Of a DNA stretch of 64,000 bases, positions 12,081 to 23,837 are shown piece by piece (position 1 is the first letter of the stretch; each line of letters opens with the position of its first letter). This stretch comes from Takakia lepidozioides (Eukaryota > Streptophyta > Takakiopsida > Takakiales > Takakiaceae), in contig CM060733.1 in NCBI GenBank assembly GCA_030704615.1, positions 15,314,001 through 15,378,000 of the forward strand, read 5' to 3'. The position numbers and the translations under genes were made by a program. The notes below the pieces were generated by a model. The model made no database searches. It saw only the letters and a program-made list of their open reading frames with translations, and had not been told where the DNA came from.

Positions 12081-12189
12081 TAATTTCAAAATTACAACAA
12101 ATATAGTTGTACAGCCTTTTTCGGGTATGCGCTATTGGTTCGTCATTTATTCATTTCACTTTTATTTCACTTTCATCCCTCTTGGATCA

Positions 12190-12196
12190 TATATAA
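12190..12196 (+). promoter_or_regulatory. TATA box of the hAT transposase gene
   Basis: TATATAA followed by a GGGAGGAGGG stretch and a CT-rich start region, about 320 bp upstream of the ATG. A possible leader intron runs from AACAG/GTATAG (about 12398) to GTCTCAG (12493). Confidence 0.6.
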
Positions 12197-12514
12197 GGGA
12201 GGAGGGTCACCAAGCTCCTCACTTCTTCTAGCGCAAACACTTGAGGTTGTTTTGGATGTTCTCTTCCATTGAACGAGAGTGTAGCCCAAGAGGAGGGTGC
12301 ATACCTTTTGCCATTGTGACTTCCACCAAAGCCACTTCAGCAAATTGTGTATAAGTTCAACACTACAACCCACATCGACCCACTTGGGTTGCTAACAGGT
12401 ATAGAAGTGTTGGGCTATCGCATTGCACTCTACATTCACAACACGTTCATTTATAGGTGACTATTTTTTGTTGCTTGCATCGCTAAGTCTCAGGGGAGTG
12501 GATATTGGGTGAAG

Positions 12515-15442
12515 ATGAGGGAGGAATGGAACCCTTGGTATACGGCAATCCCGAACTCTGTTAGTGCCACTGGTAGTGTTGAGTGCAACCTATGTGGATT
12601 AAAGCTTTCTTATCGTAAGGATCGGTTGCTCGCTCACCTCGGTTATAAAGGTGTGAAGAGCGATGGGGTGGGTTTATGCCCCAAAGCATCTATGCGGGTA
12701 AAAAGCCACTTTGCCCAGTGTGGATGCAATATTTTAATGTCTTTGGATCTGGACATGACCTCTGAGCAGAACACTCCATCTTCCCGTCAGGATGCCCCGA
12801 TTAGTACCCAGGGCGACTCTTGTGAGGCTTCGGGTATCCTTGGACAAGTGGGTTGTGCCGGAGCAACACCTGCTTCAACACCTCTTTGTACCCCTATACT
12901 TCAACGGAGTAGAGGATTACGGCAGCAATTCATACAAGAAGGTCTTAACTTGTCTGCGAAAAGACAGTTGGATAAAAAATGGGCGCAGTTTTTCTTCGAT
13001 GCCAACATACCATTTAATGTGGCAAGGCTTCCGGCATTTGTTTTTGCCGTTAGAGCAACCTCGGAGTCCAGATCCACGTACGTGCCTCCGACATATCACA
13101 ATCTCCGTACAGGATTGCTAGAAGACGTCATGACCGAGCTTACCCAAAAGGTCAACGATAAAACGGACGAGTGCATCAGAAAATATGGAAGCACTATATG
13201 TGCCGATGGTTGGAGTTCTGTCACAAACAGACCGTTGTTCAATGTCATGCTCATATGTCCAGCTGGGGAACAATTCTTGGGATTGGTCGACACTAGCGGC
13301 GAGAAGAAAGATGAACGTTATTGATGTCATCTATTGACGGACTTCATTGAACAGGTCGGAAGTGATAGAATCGTGCAAATATGCACAGACAATGCCGCTA
13401 ACATGAGAAACACTGCAGACATGTTGTGGCACGTTATCCCCATATGTACTATCAAGGTTGTGCTGCTCATATCCTTGACCTCCTTTTGGAAGATTGGGGG
13501 AAAGAACAGTGGGTGAAACAACTTGTCAAGCGAGCGAAGACTGTTGTGTCGTTCATCCGCACACACCACATCCCTTTGGCAATATATAGGAGGCACAAAC
13601 CCAAATACAGCCTCCGCAATCTAAGCGAAACTCGTTTTGTCACTAACTTCTTGATGGTGGATCGGTTGGTGATCATGAAGAGCAGTCTGGAACACACCAT
13701 CATCGATCCTCAATGGGATGCGTACACACGGACATTGCGGGACTCCAGAAAAGCCAAGTCATTGGGCAAAAGTCGAAAAGTTCGAAATAGCATTCGCAGC
13801 GATGAATTCTGGAAGAAATGTGAAAACTTTGTTTATATGGTTGAACCGGTGTTAATCGTCTTGCGGGAGTTTGATGGAAAGCAACCAGTAATGGGCAAGG
13901 CATGGTTACTAATGCAAAATCTTGATAAGCACGTCCAATCCTTGAGGCATCCTCCCTTCTCCTTGGAATCTGAACTTGCGGACAGTGCTGAGGATGCATT
14001 TTACGACCGTTCGATGGTTCGAACGGACTTGCATTATGTGGGGGCTTTGCTCAATCCATTCTTGCTCGACAATACCATGCTCCGAGACGACGCTGATGCC
14101 AAGGCCGGCCTCATACGAGTGCTCATGCGACTGGCTCCGCCGAACCATGCAGAGAGAGTTATATCCGAGTACCAATGCTTCTCAGATTCGCCGCGACCCT
14201 TTTGAGGACATGCCGAATCCAAAAGAACTCAATATACTGCCAAATGAATGGTGGGATCTGATTGGAGCTGGAGCAAGAACATTGGCTCTCATTGCGAAGC
14301 GTATTCTTCGCAACAGGTTGAATCCCGTGAGGGCTGACAAATTGGTGTACGTGTATACAAATTGCCGACTGCTACGTGAGAGGGCAGCGGATGATGCTGC
14401 AGCATGGTATTAGAGGAATTTACATTCTGAAGACTCTGCTTCTGAGGCTAATTCGATGAGTGACGATACTGAGCATCAGAGATAATCATCTCAGAGGGAA
14501 TCATCTGCCTCCGATAATGAAGATGGATCCGATGATGCTCCCGAAAATGCGTATGACCCGTTTACATTCAGAGATGATGATGCTTATATCCAGCCGACCT
14601 TTGATGACCTTCTTGAAGAAGTGCGTATCGCAGATGAAGGTGAAGCTGCAATTGTGTCATCCCCAGAACATGGTCCTCAAAATGAAGTTGGGGTCCACCA
14701 TCGCCCCCCACTACACGCTGAAGCCACCGGTAGTGCCACAATGGAGCTTAGGGTGATGTACTGCCAAGACCGATCGACGTACGCAACCCTGTTCATACAA
14801 ACGATGGTGTCGAACCCATTGTACAGTCGACGGGACGGTATCATGCCTCACCGATACGACCAGCTCAACCACAATGCCAAAACCGATCCAGCTCCTCATC
14901 AACACAGCGGGCATTAAGGAGCAACAGGGTTGATCTGTTTTCCACACGCATGCATCATTCTGCTTCATTGGACCGGGCGGAAGTTGAAGCCTCGGATGAT
15001 GACAACCTGTCACTACAATTACACCTTAACCGACGTGTTGCGCAGCAGACCCGTGGTTCCTCACATGTCGGACCATCTAATGCCGATCCATCTCGGGCAG
15101 TTCCCCCTCCGGTACCTCCTTCGAGACCACCTTCGATTGCGTCCCAAGTCCATAAACAACAGAGAACAGTCCAACCTTTTGTAGGCGATCGACCTACAAA
15201 CATCAGATACCGTGGATGATATTCAAGACCGGAGCGGGAGTCGACCTCAGAGAGAACTAAATGTGGTTCAAGGTCGCTTGCAGATTCAAAGGCCTGGACA
15301 TATGAGGTCGGATAGGGAGGACGATTCCAGCACTGATCATGGTAACGGTGGTGAAGTCGAGGGTGACCCGGATTTTCAACCCATCGGAGCATTAGGATTA
15401 AGATCTTCTTCGTCCCGTCGTCGAAGCAGTAGAAGGAATTGA
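12515..15442 (+). pseudogene. hAT transposase (BED zinc finger, DUF659, dimerisation region), inactivated
   Basis: From ATG at 12515: a BED-type zinc finger (VECNLCG near residue 30), a variable linker, then DUF659 with ADGWSS (first catalytic Asp, about 13202) followed by NRPLFNVM. An in-frame TGA at 13322-13324 interrupts the frame. The same frame resumes with ICTDNAANM (second Asp, about 13385). Frameshifts follow near 13.42 kb (the CAAHILDLLLEDWGK block is in another frame) and near 14.18 kb. The C-terminal part has NEWWDLIGAGA and RNRLNPVRADKLVYVY, but the CERNWS-type block that carries the catalytic Glu is absent: ILR joins directly to NRLNP near 14.31 kb. An acidic tail and a Ser/Arg-rich end (to 15442) lie in further frames. 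Confidence 0.85.
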
Positions 15443-15739
15443 AGCAAAACAGCTGTAAGCATGCATCAGCACTTTTTAGTGGACATGTTTATATTTCTGT
15501 ACTGATATAATACCAATATGATCATTGTCACTATGAGTATTTGTATTGCTGTTGAGTATGTGTTGAAAAATAAAAGATGTTGCACATGTGTATATCAGCC
15601 AAAATGTCGGCCAAAGGCCCCGTCACTTGTTCATGTTTGTGTTCGGTGATTTACTTGTGGAATGGAGAACAATTGTGCCATGCTTCCAACTGTGCATTCA
15701 TTTTTATTTAAATGGAGCGACCGCCAAGGTGGCGGTCGA

Positions 15740-15810
15740 TTCTACGAGATCTGCCCTCCGCGTGGAGCGAGGAATGAGGAGGGGGGGGGGGGGGGGGGGC
15801 ATATAAGCTC
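15740..15810 (+). promoter_or_regulatory. Promoter module copy 1 inside array B
   Basis: TTCTACGAGATCTGCCCTCC, then a GAGGAATGAGGAGG block, a G run and ATATAAGC (TATAAG 15802-15807). The same order recurs at about 16062-16135 (TATA decayed to CAAATAACC) and at 17023-17077 (TATAAGCC). It may be an abandoned start site of the downstream gene. Confidence 0.5.
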
Positions 15811-16061
15811 CCAGTTATTATTTTGGAAATGAAGCGACCGCAGATTGGCGGTTGTTTTTTTGTTTTTTTGGATCAAAATGGAGTGACCGCCATTAGGGGC
15901 GGTCGCCGTTATTGTTGTTTTTTGTAATTGCAACGACCGCCATTAGTGGCGGTCGCTTTTATTGAAATTTGGTTGGAAATGGAGCGACCGCCATTTATGG
16001 TGGTCGCTTGAATTTTCATTGTTTTGAAAATGAAAATGGAACGACTGCCAAGGTGGCGGTC

Positions 16062-16150
16062 GCTTCTACGAAGTGTGCCCTACGCATGGAAAGAGGAGTG
16101 AGGCGGGGGAAAAGGGGCCAAATAACCTCCGAGACATTCTCCCCTCACTT
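16062..16150 (+). promoter_or_regulatory. Promoter module copy 2 inside array B (TATA lost)
   Basis: TTCTACGAAGTGTGCCCTAC, a GAGGAGTGAGGCGGGGG block, and CAAATAACC in place of ATATAAGC. It is followed by CTCCCCTCACTTC, which also follows copy 3. Confidence 0.45.
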
Positions 16151-17022
16151 CGCTTGAAGTTCTTTTTTGTTTTTATAAATGCAGCGACCGCCATTACTGA
16201 CGGTCGTTTTTTTTCTTTTTTTTGGCGATTTGGAGTGACTGCCATTTGTGGCGGTCGTTTTTTTTTGTTTTTAAATGGAGCGACCGCCATGGTGGCGGTC
16301 GCTGTAATGGTTATTTCTTAAGATGCAGCGACCGCCATTACTGGCGGTCGCTTTTATTTGAAAATGAAGCGACCGTCTATGTTGGCGGTCGTTTATTTAT
16401 TTTAAATGTTTTGAAAATGAAGCGACCGCCCATGCTGACGGTCGCTTATTTATTTTAAATTGTGTTTAAATGAAGCGACCGCCTATGTTGGCGGTCGTTT
16501 TTTTTTTATAAAGTTTTTGAAAATGAAGCGACCGCCTATATTGGCGGTCGCTTATTTATTTTAAATGTTTTGAAAATGAACCGACTGCCATTGCTGGCGG
16601 TCACTTATTTATTTATTTTTTAAATTAAATGAAGCGACCGCCTATGTTGGCGGTCGGTTTTTTTGTTTTAAAGTTTTTGAAAATGAAGCGACCGTCTATG
16701 TTGGCGGTCGCTTATTTATTTTAAATGTTTTGAAAATGAAGCGACCGCCCATGCTGGCGGTCGCTTATTTATTTTAAATTGTTTTTAAATGAAGCGACCG
16801 CCTATGTTGACGGTCGTTTTTTTTTTTAAAGTTTTTGAAAATGAAGCGACCGCCTATGTTGGCGGTCGCTTATTTATTTTAAATTTCTTTAAATGATCGA
16901 CCGCCTATGTTGGCGGTTTTTTTTTTTTTTTTTCCGGAAAATGGAGCGACCGCTAGTTCTGGCGGTCGCTTATTTTTTTATTTTCCGGAAAATCGAACGA
17001 CCACCAAGTTGGCAGTCGCTTC

Positions 17023-17110
17023 TAGAAGATTCGCCCTGCACGTGGCCCGAGAAATGAGGAGGGGGAGGGATATAAGCCAAGGGAGGCTTACTCTCCTCTC
17101 ACTTCCTCTC
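17023..17110 (+). promoter_or_regulatory. Promoter module copy 3, likely promoter of the RING-like gene
   Basis: TTCTAGAAGATTCGCCCTGC, then a GAAATGAGGAGGGGGAGGG block and TATAAGCC (17071-17078). A CT-rich start region CTCTCCTCTCACTTCCTC follows. It lies about 320 bp upstream of the ATG at 17392. Confidence 0.55.
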
Positions 17111-17391
17111 CACACAACTTCTGTGTGCGTGACATTTCATTATTTCACGACACGTAGTCACGTGGAGAAGAAGGCCATTGGTTGGGTGGGGGGTATTTTT
17201 TGCCGCGATTTCTGTAAGGTCGTTGCAGAATGCTCCCATAGGCCCTCATGTGGTTTCCATGATCATTTTATTCTACAAAATTAGCTTTTAGGAACTATTT
17301 TCACACATACTCAAACCTATTTAACGGGGGAAGGGTTTAGAGTTACGTCTTTTTAGAAAACCTCGTTTAGTGTTGCTCCGATTGTTGTAGA

Positions 17392-19520
17392 ATGGCAGAG
17401 GGCCAGGACGATGACCGTCATGGAAGAGATGACCCCAATGAACATGGACCGTCCCCTAAGAAAATCAAATGGTCAAGGCAAGACTTGAGTTGGGAAGTAT
17501 TTGGTGATCCTAGCATACTAGCAGAAGAGGGCTGGGAGGATGTTCCGGAAGAATTCCGATGGCCGATGGCGAGATGCAAAAAATTCGTGAAATGGTACTA
17601 CATCAATCGATTGTGGTCTTTGGATAGATATGACGTGCAAACTCGAAACAATTACGCAGAGTCCAGGTCTTGCACGAACTTGCATTTCCAGCATATGACG
17701 AATGAGGTGCATTGCACATTGTGGGGTCAACCTCTTTTAAAAGGTCAAAATCCCGTACACCTTGGCAGCCATGTTGTACGTGGAGGTCATACTCTTGCGT
17801 CCAGTGAATTGGCAAACTGCTAGTAGGAAGAACGTAAGGTTGCTATACGATTTGGAGTACATCCCGGATACGTTCAGAATACAACCGGCTGCAACGTTAG
17901 AGGAACAACTAGCGGAAAGAGACCAGCGAATCAGGACCCTGCAGGACCGACTAGACTGACAAACACTACGCATAGCCGAGTTGGAAGCTAGATGCAAGAC
18001 CTGCCTCCAAACAATGAAGGCACTGTTATCCACAATGAGGTACGAACAAAAGTCGTGGACATGGACGCGGAGTTTGCGATGCCCAATCGCAGTATTGACC
18101 TCATCATTCAAGAAGTTACGGACGTCCTTGATCCTGTGGCCGCTGAAACCATGGTTGAGGAACAGCGAATTGTGGATGAGAAAAGGAGGAAAAGAAAAGA
18201 ACCAGTACTAGAAACCGGGGAATGCTCGAGGGTCGCCATTCAATCGGAGATGAACCCGTTATTAGATGTCGACCGCGTTACAAAGGAACGGGACATTGCC
18301 ATGGCAACTGCATGGCGCTTGTCCAAAACGCTGGAGATTCAGGCACGGGTTCCATTGAATCGGGAGAATTGGGTACAATGGGTAACCCATTTGGCCTCCA
18401 GAGAAGCACGGGTAGAGCGGGCACTGTCAGGCTTACAACGTGTCGCACGCATGTCGAACCGTAGCGTGGATAGCATTTATGCCAACATGCAAAGGTATAA
18501 CGATCTTTGCATCGCATCAAGCGTGTTCGTCGGGTATACCAATTGGGTTAAATGTGGATTATATGTTCAATCGATGTGATCACAGAATTTCAGGGTCGAA
18601 CAGAAGCATAAACTAGGAATTGGAGATAGAGGAAGAGTGGGACACCACAACAAGGATGACTAGCCACATCAAACCGGCCCAGAGGGAGGAGATACCACGA
18701 GGCGTTTTGCCATCATGGATATCAGATGGCATAGTTTGTTCGATGTGTAGGAATCCATACGGCCCAGAGGGATGTCATGTGCTTGGATCATGTGGACATA
18801 TGTTCCATCTCACATGTCTTATCCCGCAAGCCTTGCGGACGAGCGCTAGCCCAGAATGTCGTACACCAATCCATCACCATTTCTATGAGCTGGAGGGCTT
18901 GGAGGATCGGATGCCCATACGTTTTGAATACAATCGACATAATATCCCATTAGATGGGCTACCATACACATTTCTGAATTGTGTGCATTGGGGCAAGAAC
19001 TTGGTATGGGATGCAGACAGAGAGATGCATGGCATACATGCCGGAAACCCGGCATACATCAAAGATCCCCAGTATTTCTGGATCACATCTGATTGGGAGA
19101 TAACCATACGTGCGGGAGGCATTCGAGATTGGTGGGAGAGAGAGCAGTTTTGCCGCAATCTCGGAGGGCATTGGAGTCAAAGAAGGTCCAGGTTTATCCG
19201 GCTCCCACAGGTTCCATGGGTGCCGGAGGAGAACGAATTGTATGACCAAGAACCGATTGGGAAACATTTGTTGCTGTCCGAACTGGAAGATGCTATAATA
19301 GTCAACGCCGAATGAATGATGCGTACGAGGCGGCTTATCGTCGAAACGACACAATGATTAGGGACAGGGCCCGCGAGAGGCAGTTGGAAAGTTTCAAAAG
19401 TACCATCAAGACAGTTGTAGAGAAATAGAGGCGATTATGGACAGACCGTTATCATCGTGTTTCGGGGGCTGTATTGCCGGATGTGGACCATCACTGTGTT
19501 TTCCAACAATATTCAAGGTA
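17392..19520 (+). pseudogene. Coiled-coil / RING-like cargo protein of the large element (broken)
   Basis: No named family recognised. ATG at 17392 opens a charged N-terminal segment (MAEGQDDDRHGRDD) with a KWSRQDLSWEVFGD block. The frame shifts near 17.77 kb, and a coiled-coil-like stretch follows (LEEQLAERDQRIRTLQDRL). Another shift leads to 17992-18579, with a basic KRRKRKEP cluster (possible nuclear signal) and further helices. After a shift, 18620-19315 carries a RING-like zinc module: CSMC, then SCGHMFHLTC, then SPECRTP, in which the seventh zinc ligand is Ser instead of Cys. A Tyr/Trp-rich domain follows, then an Arg/Glu helical tail in another frame with a stop (to about 19.52 kb). 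A role as ubiquitin ligase is only suggested by the RING-like pattern. Confidence 0.6.
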
Positions 19521-20484
19521 CAACAAAAATACATATTATATATGTACTACGCTGCCAGTCATTAAAAGCCTAGTCGTCACTGTCCGAGGATGTGGAATTT
19601 GATGTTGTGGCCTGATTTGCACTGCCAATTGCCAGAGCTTGCGACCGTGATCTCGTGGTCAATGAGGGGCCCAATGACATGCGATCAATTTCTGGCCTGC
19701 ATCCGCCTACTTCGCGGCGAAAGTTGACTTTCTTCTTCACTCTCACGACGTGACGGAGGTGGATCGAGAACAAGTGCTCGGGCTACATGCAAATCGGAGA
19801 AGCGTTTTTTTTCATATTTACACTCGTGTGATGGGGAAGAAGTAGTTCACCCTGTAAACAAATTTACAATGGTGTCATATTTGGTCATGACGTGTATATG
19901 GGTTTCAAGTGGCGAACATTTCCGCCATGTTGATGTGATACCATTTCACAAATATATCATATCGCATTTGTGAAAATGTATCACATGAACCGTTCCATGT
20001 GGCCTACGGGAGTCTTCGATGGGTACGAGATCAATGTGGCCTACGAGAACTGCTTCCACCAACAAACATGTGATCATTTCAGAAGTGCTAGAACTTTGAA
20101 GCGACGATAGGCAAGGTTCTTCATCCAAATGTTCAACATGTTGAGGTCTTCTGTAATGTCTATTACTTCGTAATGAGGTGCTTCTCCAACTCTTATTTTT
20201 CCAATGCTAATATCTTCGATCTGGAACATATCCACACATGCGTATATAACTTTTTTTTTTAAATGACCATCAAAACTGGAAGCTGGGGATGAGGCTCATA
20301 AAAGTTGAGATGGTCATTTGTTTTTTTAAGGATTTCTGCACACGTATGTGGATCTGTTCCAGGTGGAGCATATTAACATATTGGATAAAGTGGACATGGA
20401 GAAGCACCGCATTACGAGGCAGGAGACACTACAAAAAAAACTTCAAATGGCATACCATGTAACAGGTTCCAGTATAACCGAAGA
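19521..20484. other. Spacer inside the large element
   Basis: No clear gene. A minus-strand frame ending at 19570 has a Ser/Asp-rich end (SNSTSSDSDD) that could be the C terminus of a lost cargo gene, but no domain is visible. Confidence 0.3.
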
Positions 20485-20945
20485 CGAAACCCCATTCATT
20501 CAATGGGCGATTGAATATTTGCCCATCCAAATGATTTTCGTTTGCTTTCAATCTTTGTCACTATATTCAACATACCATGTATCAGGTCCAGGACTAATAT
20601 CAGATCAATCGAAATTCATTCGATGGCTCAACGGATGGTTGGCCATCGAAATGATTTTGGTTCGCTTTGAGACTTGGCCACTATATTCAATGTGCCATGT
20701 AAGAGGCCCCAGAGTAATATGAGATCAATCGAAATTTGTTCAATGGGCCAACGGATGGTTGCCCATCCAAATGATTTTCGTTCGCTTTGAAACTTGGCGA
20801 GTGTGTTCAATGTACCCTCTGATACGTCCCAGTGTAATACGAGATCAATCAAAAATTGTTCAATTGTCCAATGAGGCGTTCACTTGTCATCTGGTTTTTG
20901 TTCAATGCGAAAAAAAAATCCTGCAATGCGTGCACGGCTATTGCA
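20485..20945. repeat. 121-bp tandem repeat block 1
   Basis: Four diverged units of about 121 bp. Each contains an AACGGATGGTTGSCCATC-type inverted motif followed by GAAATGATTTT and TTCGCTTTGA. Units 2 and 3 are nearly identical to units in block 2, about 1,020 bp further on. Confidence 0.8.
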
Positions 20946-21494
20946 CCCATTGAACGGATGTGGTTGAAGCCCCTCTTTTGCCCGCATGTGCTTGAACATG
21001 TGTGCGACACATGTGCGGAGACACAACAGACGAATAAATCATTTGCCTCCCCATCGATGCACTTCCCCCTCAAGCCATTCCACAATTTAATTGAATTTTA
21101 ATTTATTTTTAAGCCAATAAATAGGTTTGCACTGCCTTTCAGTGGGGGTTTCTGGCACGTATCGATTTTATTTTTGGCTCAATTTTGTTCTGCGGCTTCC
21201 AGCATCCCACGGCTACTCCCCCGCCAAAATTTGGACCAATAAAAAATGCCCCAAAAAAAAAATGTTCTCTTCGCTCACTATTGCAAAACTCTCTATGAAG
21301 AGTGCATGAAGTAGAACACAAATCAAGTTTGGAGTGCAAAACAGGGAAGAAACTGTGGTTTTGGGTCCAAATGAATTTTGATCGCTTCCAAATTTGACAC
21401 GCACGTTGCATATGGCTACATTACACGCCCCATTTAAAAACGGAATGAAAAAAAAATTGTGAACACGCGAAACACAGTCCAACAAGTCCCAAAG

Positions 21495-21885
21495 CAATAG
21501 CAGCTCCAACAAAATACATTCAACGGGTGAACGGATGGTTACCCATCCAAATCATTTTTGTTAGCTTCCAAACTTTGCCAGCACGTTCCAGACACCCTCT
21601 CACAGGTCCCGGACTAATATCAGATCAATCGAAATTCATTCGATGGCTCAACGGATGGTTGGCCATCGAAATGATTTTGGTTCGCTTTGAGACTTGGCCA
21701 CTATGTTCAATGTGCCATGTAAGAGGCCCCAGAGTAATATGAGTTCAATCGAAATTTGTTCAATGGGCCAACGGATGGTTGCCCATCCAAATCATTTTCG
21801 TTCGCTTTGAAACTTGGCGAGTGTGTTCAATGTACCCTCTGATACGTCCCAGTGTAATATGAGATCAATTGAAATTATTTTGTGC
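21495..21885. repeat. 121-bp tandem repeat block 2
   Basis: Three to four units of the same repeat as 20485-20945. The pair 20585-20850 and 21608-21875 differs at only a few positions, indicating a recent segmental copy or gene conversion within the element. Confidence 0.8.
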
Positions 21886-21889
21886 TTTG

Positions 21890-23140
21890 AGAACTTTGTG
21901 GGTATGTTCATAGAAATATCATAGATTTTGTGAAATGATTATGAAATACACAGGGACCAGGCAAAATTTGTTTGGACCCGGACCGTTCGTAACTCGTTAT
22001 AATTTATTTATTAACATCAATTTTCCTTGTTCTCCAGCTTTCGGAGTTTTCGAAGGTCATTCTCTGGACTATTTAACTGACAGTGTCAATCCACTCATAG
22101 CTATCTACAGGATACATATCAAAATTGAGAATTTTCACAGCACTGATTGTACTTGGCTAGCGTCTGTGTTGTAATCACTGAGTCTACGCAAGCAATCAGG
22201 TGTGACCATGACTAGGGATCAGCTTAGCTCAAAAGTTCGTGGGAAGAAGCTGCAGCCCTCACTTACATCAAAGTACATTCACGGCCAAGAATATTTTGGG
22301 TTTAGGAGCACCCCATCGCCGACAAATGCACCATCCTCTTAGCGAAAAATCTGGTTTCCGTGCTTTCAATACCCACGAGCTTTGCACCCTCGGCCCTTCA
22401 TAAATATAGGCACCAAATAAATATAGGCATAGTACACTCTTCATTAAAAAGAGAAAAAAAGAAAATGCGGCACGCCAACTGAAGAAAATCGCCAAGGCCG
22501 ATTGCAGCAGAATTCCCAAATCTCATTTTCCCATTTTCTCGTCATTCTCCAGCACCACCTGTGACCATCAACACCACCAGCTCACGTCTCCTCATCGAAG
22601 TCCACCCCATGGTACCTGCGATGACATCAACAATCAACTGCCAAAAAACCGGATCACAACGGCTGGGATTCCTCCTCGTTGGTCTGAATTTGGACAAAGA
22701 ATTGCGAATCTAGGCTTGAAAGTAGAGATTTTTCTTTGATGAACCGGATGTTGCAGGCTGCAGTCTGCAGTCTGCAGCTCAGTCACTACCAAACCCTAAA
22801 GACTTCCTTCAGTTCTCTTCCTCTTTTTTTGAGAGCGGTACAGGTCGTTGTGACTGTTTCTTTATGTAGCATTGGAAAAATTGTTATATGCTCTGTACTT
22901 CCGAATTCCGTATCAGCCACCAGGGACATGAAACCAAGAACTTCGCACAAAATCTCCAATTCATTCAATTTATGGTGGGCCATGGTTACAGCCTGCAAGC
23001 TGGCCGGGGTGGCTGATACGTCCGTTTAAACATGACAGTCTCAGAGGCCACAGAATTCAGCTAGAGGAACAACAATAGCATGAAACACCTTACCGTAAAT
23101 ATGCTTGTTGACATTGGTTGTGACAGCTCCAATCAATAGA
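21890..23140. other. Spacer inside the large element
   Basis: No gene, RNA or repeat recognised. Short frames only. Confidence 0.3.
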
Positions 23141-23149
23141 GAACTCGCA

Positions 23150-23765
23150 CCATCAGTTGCGCTCCAACAGCAGTACCGGTCCCCCGAGTAAATAAAATTC
23201 CGTTGTAAATAATAAATTGCATACGCTCGAACCTCACAAATGTCATTTCAACAAAACCGGCCGTGTATTGTGGCACTGTTTGTAACTGCAAATGTTTCAA
23301 TGTTTCTGACAGGGTATTGAGAAAATGATATATTGGATCCATATGAATTAGACAACAAACATTCCATATCTCATTCAACTGTGCGATACTACCATGAGTG
23401 ACATGGATAAAAAAGTAATAGGTGTACATGTGACCTCCGCACGTTTAAGTAGAGACCTAGTATCAAACGTTCGGAGGTCGCATGTGTACCTATTACTTTC
23501 CGATCTATGCCTCTCATGGTAGTGTCGCACAGTTGAATGAAAGGAGACGTTTGTTGTCTAATTCCTACGAAACTAATACATCGTTTTCTCATAACCCTAT
23601 CCGAAACCTTGGAACATTACAAATATAAACAGTGAGCCAGTACACAAACAATTTATGTTGCGATGACATGTGTTAGGGTCGAGCATATGCAATGTAGTAT
23701 TTACAATGAGACTTTATTTATTACATGCACGATCAAAATTGAGTTATGTCTTCATAAAAGAACCA
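23150..23765. repeat. Long imperfect inverted repeat (arms about 300 bp, 18-bp spacer)
   Basis: Left arm 23150-23447 and right arm 23465-23765 are reverse complements with scattered mismatches. The best conserved blocks are TTCAACTGTGCGA, AAAGTAATAGGT and ATTAGACAACAAAC. The loop is only about 18 bases (TTAAGTAGAGACCTAGTA), so a transcript would fold into a long hairpin. It may be a nested MITE or a duplicated 3' end of the kinase-like gene. Confidence 0.8.
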
Positions 23766-23837
23766 TTGTACCGCCAGAAATCTCATATCTACGAGACTAT
23801 GGTATACTCCGTCCTATATACGTCTTTCGGCTCAGGC

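Larger units (their letters stand above)
15716..17020. repeat. Palindrome array B (about 23 units)
   Basis: Same palindromic unit as array A, spaced about 50-55 bp. In the right half the spacer is TTATTTATTTTAAATG-like and units are very alike, suggesting recent tandem amplification. Three copies of a promoter-like module interrupt or end the array (about 15740, 16065 and 17020), and a 19-base G run occurs at 15781-15799. Confidence 0.9.
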
